A stretch of 64,000 bases of DNA from assembly GCA_963778465.1 (NCBI GenBank), contig CAVZUK010000002.1, positions 682,001-746,000 of the forward strand. Direction: 5' to 3'. Below the pieces are notes generated by a model. That model made no database searches and was not told the DNA's origin. It saw nothing but the letters and a program-made list of their open reading frames with translations. The position numbers and the translations under genes are program-made. The stretch comes from CAVZBW01 sp963778465 (GTDB lineage: Bacteria; Actinomycetota; Acidimicrobiia; Acidimicrobiales; RAAP-2). Shown here one piece after another: positions 48,164-54,481 of the stretch. How positions within the stretch are numbered: the stretch's first letter is position 1; every line of letters starts with the position of its first letter.

Positions 48164-49132
48164 ATGTCGATCGAAAAAATCTGGGTTCTCGCGGAGCCGA
48201 CGGACTCCGGGCCGGTGCCGGTCTCGCTCGAGCTCCTGACCGCGGCGCGTGGGCTGGCCGGCACGGTCGAGGCCGTGTCCTGGGGCGCGGACGCCGCCTC
48301 GCTCGCCGGCGCAGTCGGCGAGTACGGGGCGACGACCCTCTACGACGCGGGTGACCTCGGAGGCGCGCTGCCGGGCGCACCCGTCGCGGGCGCCATCGCG
48401 TCCCTGGTGGAGTCCGGCAACCGTCCGGACGCGATCTTCGTCCCCGCCACGTACGACGGCCGGGACGTGGCGGGTCGCCTGTCCGCCAAGCTCGACCTCC
48501 CCGTGCTCACGAACATCGTGGGGATCGCCGACGACGGGGGCCTCCGGACGGAGCACGCCATCTTCGGAGGCGAGCAGATGGTGACCGCCAGGTTCAGTGG
48601 CGGAGCCCCGGGCATCTACGTCGTGCGCGCCAAGTCCTTCGCTGCCGAGCCTTCCGGGGGGGCGCCGGCCAACGTGGTGGCGGCACCCGTGCCGGACCTC
48701 GGCGCGACCAACACCGCCAAGATCGACGCCCGGCACGTCGAGGAGCGCAGCGGGCCGAGCCTGGACGAGGCCGCCGTGGTCGTGTCCGGCGGCCGGGGCC
48801 TCGGCGGGGCCGAGCACTACGAGCTCATCGAGAAGCTGGCCAAGCTGCTCAACGGTGCGGCGGGGGCCAGCCGTGCCATCGTCGACGCCGGCTGGGTGCC
48901 CTACTCGCACCAGGTCGGCCAGACGGGCAAGACGGTCAAGCCGAACATCTACCTGGCGATGGGCATCTCGGGTGCCACCCAGCATCTCGTCGGCATGAAG
49001 GGGTCCAAGAACATCATCGCGGTCAACAAGGACCCCGACGCCCCGATCTTCTCCGTCGCCGACCTCGGGATCGTCGGGGACCTGCACAAGGTGCTGCCGG
49101 CCCTGATCGAGGCGCTCCAGTCCCGCAGCTGA
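48164..49132 (+). CDS. etfA: Electron transfer flavoprotein alpha subunit
   Basis: 322 residues. The N-terminal half pairs with EtfB (IWVLAEPTDSGPVPVSLELL; DAIFVPATYDGRDVAGRL). The C-terminal FAD domain has VVVSGGRGLGGAEHYELIEKLA, GASRAIVDAGWVPYSHQVGQ, TGKTVKPNIYLAMGISGATQ split by its Pro, and SKNIIAVNKDPDAPIF: complete signatures for FAD binding. ATG 48164 with GAGGAGCACGAGG upstream. It ends the GDPD-etfBA run; the next gene is convergent. Confidence 0.96.
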   Translation: MSIEKIWVLAEPTDSGPVPVSLELLTAARGLAGTVEAVSWGADAASLAGAVGEYGATTLYDAGDLGGALPGAPVAGAIASLVESGNRPDAIFVPATYDGRDVAGRLSAKLDLPVLTNIVGIADDGGLRTEHAIFGGEQMVTARFSGGAPGIYVVRAKSFAAEPSGGAPANVVAAPVPDLGATNTAKIDARHVEERSGPSLDEAAVVVSGGRGLGGAEHYELIEKLAKLLNGAAGASRAIVDAGWVPYSHQVGQTGKTVKPNIYLAMGISGATQHLVGMKGSKNIIAVNKDPDAPIFSVADLGIVGDLHKVLPALIEALQSRS

Positions 49133-49187
49133 GAGGGCTCATCCGCTCCCGCACTCGGGCGCCAGGGCGCCGGGCCGGGCGGCGACG

Positions 49188-49934
49188 TCAGACGATGGGC
49201 CAGGGGTAGGGCGGCCAGCCCCCTCGGTCCACCGGCTGGGGAAAGCACTTGGCCTTGAGCAGCCGGCTCGCCCGGCGGCGGAGCGCCGCTTCCTCTGCCG
49301 GGTCGAGGAGCGAGACGAGGTCGTCCGGGAGCTCGCGGGAGGCCCGCCGGACGTCCTCGAGGAGGCCTCCGGGGACCTGCTCGCCTGCGTAGTCCCAGAT
49401 CACCGTGCGCAGCTTGGGCTCCTCGTGGAAGCACAGGCCGTGGTCGATGGCCCACACCCTCCCCGACGAGAGGATCACGTGCCCGCTCTTGCGATCGGCG
49501 TTGTTGGCCAGCACGTCCAGCACGGCGATCTGCTGCAGGACTCGGTCGCGACCCTGCTCCTCTCGCAGGGTGAAGTAGTGGGACTCGCCGTCGTCCTCCC
49601 GGTAGTGCTGAACCGAACCGGGACCGAACGGCGCCTCCTCGCGCCGGACGGTGACGGGCACGATGGGCCAGCCGAGCGCCCGGGCGAGCCGGTAGGCGGC
49701 GACCTCCCGCCGGTCGAGGCCCGGGGGGAAGTCCCAGAGGGGTCGCTCGCCCCGCCGCGGCTTGTAGACGGCGGGGACCTCGACGCCGTCCGCGCTGCAC
49801 GTGACCAGCAGGGTGGCGTTGGAGCTGCCGGCGAACCGCCCCACCACCTCCATCTCGCCGCGCAGGAGGACCTGGCTCACGTCCTCCGGTGCACCGTCGG
49901 GCGCCCGGCTCGATGGCGATCCGGCTTGCGCCAC
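49188..49934 (-). CDS. SCO1664-family protein (PI3/4-kinase-like fold)
   Basis: 248 residues from GTG 49934. VPAVYKPRRGERPLWDFPPGLDRREVAAYRLARALG resembles the ATP-binding lobe, and IAVLDVLANNADRKSGHVI with VWAIDHGLCFHEEPKLRTVIWDY resembles the catalytic loop and metal Asp (D..N, then IDHG) of the lipid-kinase-like superfamily, here quoted in parts. The actinobacterial SCO1664 family has no firmly known function. It is third in a compact minus-strand run after the MSMEG_4193 phosphatase and DUF3090, an arrangement conserved across actinobacteria; the three probably act together. Confidence 0.85.
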   Translation of the reverse strand: MAQAGSPSSRAPDGAPEDVSQVLLRGEMEVVGRFAGSSNATLLVTCSADGVEVPAVYKPRRGERPLWDFPPGLDRREVAAYRLARALGWPIVPVTVRREEAPFGPGSVQHYREDDGESHYFTLREEQGRDRVLQQIAVLDVLANNADRKSGHVILSSGRVWAIDHGLCFHEEPKLRTVIWDYAGEQVPGGLLEDVRRASRELPDDLVSLLDPAEEAALRRRASRLLKAKCFPQPVDRGGWPPYPWPIV

Positions 49935-49941
49935 GGTCGCC

Positions 49942-50439
49942 TCAGGTCACCGGCGGCCGGTGGCCGTTGGTCCTCGGACAGATGTGGCCGGAGGGATCGA
50001 GCGGCAGGCCGCAGAGCGGGCATGCGGGGCGGCCGGCCTCGATCAGGCTCGTGGCCCTGACGGCGAAGCGACCGGCCTGCTCGGGCGTGACCGCGACGCG
50101 GGCCACGGTGGGGTCCTCGCCCTCCTCGACGAGCTCCTCGAGCACGACCATCACCCGGTTGAGGTCCTCGTCGTAGGAGACCCCGATCGTGCCGCAGATC
50201 CAGTCGAAGTCCGCGACCTCCTCCAGGTCGAGATCGTCGGCGAGCGTCTCGGGGCTCCCGAGCTCCCGCACGATCCGCGCGAGGTAGCTCGCGAGGACGG
50301 CCACCTGCTGCTTCTCGATCTTGACCGTCAGGAGCTGGGTGCCCTGACGGCACTGCAGCAGGAACAGCCGCTGGCCGACCGGTCCCTCGGTCCCGATGGT
50401 GAAGCGCTCCGGGGCGGGCAGGTCCAGCTCCTCAGCCAT
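49942..50439 (-). CDS. DUF3090 protein with C-terminal zinc ribbon
   Basis: 165 residues. ERFTIGTEGPVGQRLFLLQ, LLTVKIEKQQVAVLASYLARI and DEDLNRVMVVLEELVEE are typical of DUF3090, an actinobacterial family of unknown function. The C-terminus has CPLCGLPLDPSGHICPR, a Cys/His ribbon likely to bind zinc. It lies 7 bp upstream of the SCO1664-family gene and 15 bp downstream of the phosphatase gene. Start ATG 50439 with GGGTCCCCC-type upstream sequence; no strong Shine-Dalgarno. Confidence 0.9.
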   Translation of the reverse strand: MAEELDLPAPERFTIGTEGPVGQRLFLLQCRQGTQLLTVKIEKQQVAVLASYLARIVRELGSPETLADDLDLEEVADFDWICGTIGVSYDEDLNRVMVVLEELVEEGEDPTVARVAVTPEQAGRFAVRATSLIEAGRPACPLCGLPLDPSGHICPRTNGHRPPVT

Positions 50440-50454
50440 GGGGGACCCTGTTGC

Positions 50455-51135
50455 TCACGAGGGGACCAGCTCCCCGAGCGAGGCGGTGGAGTTGACGCTC
50501 AGCACGACCGGGCCGAGAGACCCGAAGCCGAGCGCCGTCACCGAGCACGGAGAGATCACGAGCCGCTGGAACAGGTCGAGGGGCACGCCCGCCGCAGAGG
50601 CCACGATCGCCTTGATCGGGTCGGCGTGGGAGACGGCGACGATCGACTCGCCCCGGTGCCGATCGGCCAGTTCAAGCACGGCCTGATAGGCGCGGACCGA
50701 CGACTCGGCGAAGGACTCGCCGCCGGGGAAGCGAAATCCGCTCGGCCATCCACGGACCAGGGCCCATTCCTTGGTGCGGGCCAGCTGGCGCAGGGACTTG
50801 CCGGACCACGTGCCGATGTCGCACTCGAGGAGCCCGTTGAAGTTGCGCACCCGCAGCCCGAGGCGGCGCGCGATCGGCGCGGCGGTCTCGCGGGTCCGCT
50901 CCAGCGGGGACGCGTACACGGCCGCGGGCGGACGTCCGAGCTCGCCGATGCGCTCGGCGACCCGTTCGGCCTGGGCCCTGCCCTTCTCCGAGAGGTGGAG
51001 GCCGGGCGAGCGCCCGGGAAGCAGCTTGCCCGTCGTCGGGGTGTTCCCGTGCCGGACGAGAAGCACGAGGGTGCCGCCGCCGGCCGCTCGGCCGCCCCTT
51101 CCGGCACGCGGGCTCGCTCGTCGGAGGTTGGCCAC
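50455..51135 (-). CDS. Histidine phosphatase, MSMEG_4193 family
   Basis: 226 residues. LVLLVRHGNTPTTGKLLPGR contains the phosphoaccepting RHG; VYASPLERTRETAAPIA, the Glu of LLECDIGTWSG and the second His of IVAVSHADPIKAI complete the phosphatase site. The family is related to phosphoglycerate mutase and is found beside DUF3090 and SCO1664-family genes in actinobacteria; the substrate is unknown. The first ~18 residues are low-complexity and the true start may be a later codon. It is divergent from udgB, with 24 bp between starts. Confidence 0.88.
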   Translation of the reverse strand: MANLRRASPRAGRGGRAAGGGTLVLLVRHGNTPTTGKLLPGRSPGLHLSEKGRAQAERVAERIGELGRPPAAVYASPLERTRETAAPIARRLGLRVRNFNGLLECDIGTWSGKSLRQLARTKEWALVRGWPSGFRFPGGESFAESSVRAYQAVLELADRHRGESIVAVSHADPIKAIVASAAGVPLDLFQRLVISPCSVTALGFGSLGPVVLSVNSTASLGELVPS

Positions 51136-51147
51136 GACGCGTCATCG

Positions 51148-51153
51148 TAGGCT
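51148..51153 (+). promoter_or_regulatory. -10 element of udgB (TAGGCT)
   Basis: TAGGCT ends exactly 6 nt before ATG 51160; no Shine-Dalgarno. Identical to the hexamer and spacing at the MFS-cNMP gene. Confidence 0.5.
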
Positions 51154-51159
51154 CTCGCC

Positions 51160-51870
51160 ATGTCCGCCCCCGCGACAGAGCTGGCACGATCGGGGCTGGA
51201 CCGCTTGTCCGGCGAGATCGAGTCGTGCCGGCGTTGCCCACGCCTCGTGGCATGGCGCGAGGAGGTGGCGCAGCATCCCCGCCGAGGCGCCCGCACCGAG
51301 GACTACTGGGCGCGCCCCGTGCCGGGCTGGGGCGACCCGAGCGCGGGCCTCGTGGTGGTGGGGCTGGCGCCGGCGGCACACGGAGCCAACCGCACGGGCC
51401 GGATGTTCACCGGCGACCGCTCGGGCGACTGGCTGTACCGGGCCCTCTGGCGGGCGGGCTTCGCCGACCGACCGGTGAGCGAGTCCCGCGGGGACGGGCT
51501 GACGCTGCGCGGTGCGTGGATCACGGCCTCCGCCCGCTGCGCACCCCCGGCCAACAAGGCGACGCCCGAGGAGCTCGCCAATTGCCGGCCCTTCCTCGCC
51601 CGTGAGCTCGAACTGTTGCCCGAGGGGGGCGTGCTGGTCGCGCTCGGTCAGGTCGCCTTGCGGACGCTGGCCACGGTGCTCGACATCCGCCCCAGGCCCC
51701 GATTCGCCCACCTCGCCGAGCAGGAGCTGGAGGACGGGCGCCACCTGTTGTGCTCGTACCACCCGAGCCAGCAGAACACGTTCACGGGCGTGCTCACCGA
51801 GGAGATGCTCGATGCCGTCTTCGAGCGCGCCCGGGCGCTCCTCGGGGCGGACCGCCCCGGATCCCGATGA
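51160..51870 (+). CDS. udgB: Family 5 uracil-DNA glycosylase (UdgB)
   Basis: 236 residues. IESCRRCPRLVAWREE supplies the first Fe-S Cys pair, GLAPAAHGANRTGRMFTGD is motif 1 of family 5 (the catalytic Asp/Asn of family 1 is replaced by Ala-rich sequence, as is normal here), ITASARCAPPANKATPEE supplies another Cys, and SYHPSQQNTFTGVLT is the minor-groove intercalation motif. The enzyme removes uracil, hypoxanthine and xanthine from DNA. Start ATG 51160 behind TAGGCT. Fpg, another base-excision glycosylase, lies 1.2 kb away beyond a gene on the opposite strand. Confidence 0.92.
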   Translation: MSAPATELARSGLDRLSGEIESCRRCPRLVAWREEVAQHPRRGARTEDYWARPVPGWGDPSAGLVVVGLAPAAHGANRTGRMFTGDRSGDWLYRALWRAGFADRPVSESRGDGLTLRGAWITASARCAPPANKATPEELANCRPFLARELELLPEGGVLVALGQVALRTLATVLDIRPRPRFAHLAEQELEDGRHLLCSYHPSQQNTFTGVLTEEMLDAVFERARALLGADRPGSR

Positions 51871-51876
51871 CGGCGC

Positions 51877-53001
51877 CTACACCTTCGCAGGGAGCCGCCC
51901 GGGCATGGGCACCGCCGTGGCCGGCCACCGGCGACGGCTGATGCGGCTGAGGCGGTTCATCAGGACGAGCGCCCCGGGGTCGTCATGGATCGGGCGGGTC
52001 TCCACCACGCCCGCCTCGAGGAGCTTGGAGAAGATCTCGCGACCACGCTCGGTCCGGATCAGGGTGAGGGTCCAGTCGTGGAAGGCGCCGATGCCGCCCG
52101 TCGAGATGTCGGCGTGCTCGGCCGCGAAGTCCGGGCACGTGTTGCACCCCTCCCGAGTGAAGGCGTGCGCCTCCTTGAGGGGGATCTCGTGGTAGCTGCC
52201 GTCGCGCATCCAGACCTGGAAGACCCCCTTGATGTTCATCTTGACGATGTGCTCGCGGGCCAGGCCGTAGCGGGACTCGAAGAGCTCGGGGAAGATCGCG
52301 TCGTCGAAGGTCTTGGAGCACATGAGGCCGATCGAGAGCACGAAGCGCCGGGCCACCTTGCCCGCCTTGCGTGCCGCCATCACCGGTGGCGCGGAGGCCT
52401 GGCAGCCCATGCCGACGAGAGCGATCCGCTCCGCGCCGCCCTCGAGCGCCTCGGCGTAGGCGAGGGGATTGGCCGAGTACGTGTACCGCGACCCCGCGGT
52501 GTCGAGCACGTCCTGGCGAGTCCGGGCCACCGCGGGGACCGCCTTCCAGGTGGTGCCGTCACCCTCGAGCGCCGAGACCAGTGCGGCGTCGATGATGTCG
52601 TGCTCGAGGGCGTAGATGAGGAGGGCGGAGACGAGCCCGCCGTCCTGTCCCGCGCTGTTGAGCTCCGGGTCGGTGGCGCGGGCCAGGACCGTCTCCTCCG
52701 AGATGCCGGCGACCTCGTGGATCTCGCGCTCGCGGCCGAAGAGGAAGGACTCCGCCTCGGGCTCCCAGGCGCGGAACCGGGGGCACGCTCTCGTGCAGAG
52801 GGTGCAGCCCTTGACCCCGTGGGTGCAGTCCGCCTCCCCACCCTCCTCGGCGACGTGGAAGGGCTTGTAGCGGCCCTCGGTGTCGTCGTAGCCGAGCACG
52901 TCGTAGGGGCAGGCGATCACGCAGGCGCTGCAGCCCGTGCACAGTCCCGAGGTGACGACCTCGTTGAACAGGTGGGCCCAGTGTGGTTTCTCCGGAGGCA
53001 C
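51877..53001 (-). CDS. Coenzyme F420 hydrogenase/dehydrogenase beta-subunit family protein (FrhB-like)
   Basis: About 374 residues from GTG 53001. A ferredoxin-type region with CTGCSACVIACPYDVLGY and GCTLCTRACPRF supplies two Cys clusters for 4Fe-4S centres. Then come the FrhB N- and C-terminal domains: LNSAGQDGGLVSALLIYALE, RYTYSANPLAYAEALEGG, ALVGMGCQASA and CNTCPDFAAEHADISTGGIG. Relatives transfer electrons between F420 and a substrate or Fe-S protein; the exact reaction is unknown. It implies that the host makes F420. The frame is open far upstream (to 53559), but that part is antisense to fpg; TAGGGT 7 nt before GTG 53001 supports the short form. Confidence 0.88.
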   Translation of the reverse strand: MPPEKPHWAHLFNEVVTSGLCTGCSACVIACPYDVLGYDDTEGRYKPFHVAEEGGEADCTHGVKGCTLCTRACPRFRAWEPEAESFLFGREREIHEVAGISEETVLARATDPELNSAGQDGGLVSALLIYALEHDIIDAALVSALEGDGTTWKAVPAVARTRQDVLDTAGSRYTYSANPLAYAEALEGGAERIALVGMGCQASAPPVMAARKAGKVARRFVLSIGLMCSKTFDDAIFPELFESRYGLAREHIVKMNIKGVFQVWMRDGSYHEIPLKEAHAFTREGCNTCPDFAAEHADISTGGIGAFHDWTLTLIRTERGREIFSKLLEAGVVETRPIHDDPGALVLMNRLSRISRRRWPATAVPMPGRLPAKV

Positions 53002-53008
53002 GGTCGAC

Positions 53009-53014
53009 ACCCTA
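53009..53014 (-). promoter_or_regulatory. -10 element of the FrhB-like gene (TAGGGT)
   Basis: TAGGGT on the minus strand, 7 nt before GTG 53001; no Shine-Dalgarno. GTG 53010 overlaps the hexamer and so is unlikely to be the start. Confidence 0.45.
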
Positions 53015-53039
53015 TCCAGCGCCGGCACGCCTGATCGTC

Positions 53040-53840
53040 GTGCCCGAGCTGCCCGAGGTCGAGAGCTACCGCGCGCTGGCCGCCACGGCGGTGGGTCGCA
53101 CGATCGCCCGCGTGGACGTGACGGACCCGCACTGCCTCGGGCCGGGGACCACGGCCCAGCTCTTGGCCGAGCGTCTCGTCGGTGCGGAGCTCGTTTCGGC
53201 CCGGCGCCGCGGGAAGCTGCTCCTGATCGACGCCCGATCGGGAACCGACGAGCCCATCCTGGGCGTGCGCTTCGGGATGACCGGGGACTTGACGCTCGAC
53301 GGCAAAAGGGCGGTCGACCGGCTGCTGTACACGTCCGCCGAGGCTTCACCTCGCTGGATCCGGTTTCGTCTGGAGACCGCCGGCGGGGGAGAGCTGGCCC
53401 TGCAGGATCCCCGACGGTTCGGGCGGGTCGTCCTCGACCCCGACGAGGAGGCGCTGGGACCGGACGCCCTGACCGTGGAGGCGTCGGAGCTGAGGGCGGC
53501 GCTGGCAGCCGGCCGGGGAGACGGGCCGGCGTTGAAGGCCCGCCTCCTCGATCAGTCACGCCTGGCCGGTCTGGGCAACCTCGCCGTCGACGAGGTGCTC
53601 TGGAGGGTGGCCCTGTCGCCGCTACGCCCGTGCGAGGCGTTGACCGCTCGGGAGGTGTCGCGGCTGCACCGCGGTATCCGCTCGACGCTCCGACTGCTCA
53701 TCCGCCGTGGCGGATCCCACCTCGGCGACCTGATGCCCGAGCGGCGGCCGGCGGGGCGCTGCCCGCGGGACCACGCGGCGCTCGCCCGGGGCCGGGTGGG
53801 AGGTCGCTCCACCTGGTGGTGTCCGCTCCACCAGGTGTGA
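53040..53840 (+). CDS. Formamidopyrimidine-DNA glycosylase / endonuclease VIII family
   Basis: 266 residues. The start is fixed by PELPEVESYR directly after the initiator: Pro2 is the Schiff-base nucleophile and Glu3 the general acid. RRRGKLLLID has the conserved Lys, FGMTGDLTL, QDPRRFGRVVL and the helix-two-turn-helix LLDQSRLAGLGNLAVDEVLW follow. The zinc finger is unusual: CPRDH...WWCPLH, i.e. C/H, C/H instead of four Cys. Fpg and Nei remove oxidised bases (8-oxoG or pyrimidines) and cut the backbone; which one is not clear, so no symbol is given. Divergent from the FrhB-like gene (38 bp). Confidence 0.9.
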   Translation: MPELPEVESYRALAATAVGRTIARVDVTDPHCLGPGTTAQLLAERLVGAELVSARRRGKLLLIDARSGTDEPILGVRFGMTGDLTLDGKRAVDRLLYTSAEASPRWIRFRLETAGGGELALQDPRRFGRVVLDPDEEALGPDALTVEASELRAALAAGRGDGPALKARLLDQSRLAGLGNLAVDEVLWRVALSPLRPCEALTAREVSRLHRGIRSTLRLLIRRGGSHLGDLMPERRPAGRCPRDHAALARGRVGGRSTWWCPLHQV

Positions 53841-53865
53841 GCGCCCAGCGGGTGACGGGCTCGGC

Positions 53866-53929
53866 GGCTGAGCAGATCGGCGGCTGGGCGGATCGGCGGC
53901 TGAGCGGATCGGCGGCTGAGCGGATCGGC
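53866..53929. repeat. Four 16-bp tandem repeats downstream of the Fpg-type gene
   Basis: GGCTGAGCAGATCGGC, GGCTGGGCGGATCGGC and two copies of GGCTGAGCGGATCGGC at 53866, 53882, 53898 and 53914. They fill the gap between two convergent genes. A half unit precedes at about 53861. Confidence 0.9.
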
Positions 53930-53957
53930 AGGGCCAAGGCCCCGCAGTTCGAAGGGG

Positions 53958-54425
53958 TCAGCCCTCGAGCTCGGCGAGGACCTTGGCCGCGTGGCCGTCT
54001 GCGCGGACGTTGTACCAGGCCCGGGCGATCTTGCCGTCCTTGCCGACGATGAAGGTGGAGCGGATCACCCCGACGGTCTTCTTGCCGTACATCGTCTTCT
54101 CGCCGTAGGCCCCGTAGGACTCCATGACGCTGTGCTCTGCGTCGGAGAGGAGCGGGAACTTGAGCCCGTACTTCTCCCGGAACCGCTGGTGCTTGGCCTG
54201 CCCGTCGGGGGAGATCCCGACGACGTTGACCTTGGCGCGGGCAAAGGCCTGCAGGTTGTCGTTGAACTGGCACGCTTCCTTGGTGCAGCCCGGTGTGTCG
54301 TCGGCCGGGTAGAAGTAGACGACCGCGGGGCCCTTCGCCGTCAGCTCGGACAGCGACTTGGGCTTGGCGTCCTGATCGGGCAGCGTGAACGCGGGTGCGG
54401 TGTCACCCTTTTCGAGCCTGGCCAA
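53958..54425 (-). CDS. bcp: Thioredoxin-dependent peroxiredoxin (BCP type)
   Basis: 155 residues. VVYFYPADDTPGCTKEACQFND has the peroxidatic Cys47 and resolving Cys52 (C-X4-C, intramolecular disulfide), typical of atypical 2-Cys BCP/PrxQ. FTLPDQDAKPKSL, GISPDGQAKHQRFREKYGL and VIRSTFIVGKDGKI complete the fold. It reduces H2O2 and alkyl hydroperoxides in the cytoplasm. ATG 54425 with GGAAGGAGAGGGCG upstream. Same strand as the cyclase-like ATPase gene, 57 bp downstream of it. Confidence 0.95.
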   Translation of the reverse strand: MARLEKGDTAPAFTLPDQDAKPKSLSELTAKGPAVVYFYPADDTPGCTKEACQFNDNLQAFARAKVNVVGISPDGQAKHQRFREKYGLKFPLLSDAEHSVMESYGAYGEKTMYGKKTVGVIRSTFIVGKDGKIARAWYNVRADGHAAKVLAELEG

Positions 54426-54481
54426 CGCCCTCTCCTTCCGACTCGGCGATGAGGCTCATCACCTAAGCACAACGCCGCGGT

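Noticed and set aside
53002..53559. N-terminal extension of the FrhB-like protein
   Set aside because: It is antisense to a well-supported Fpg-type gene and has Arg/Pro-rich shadow-frame composition; GTG 53001 with a -10 at 7 nt fits better.
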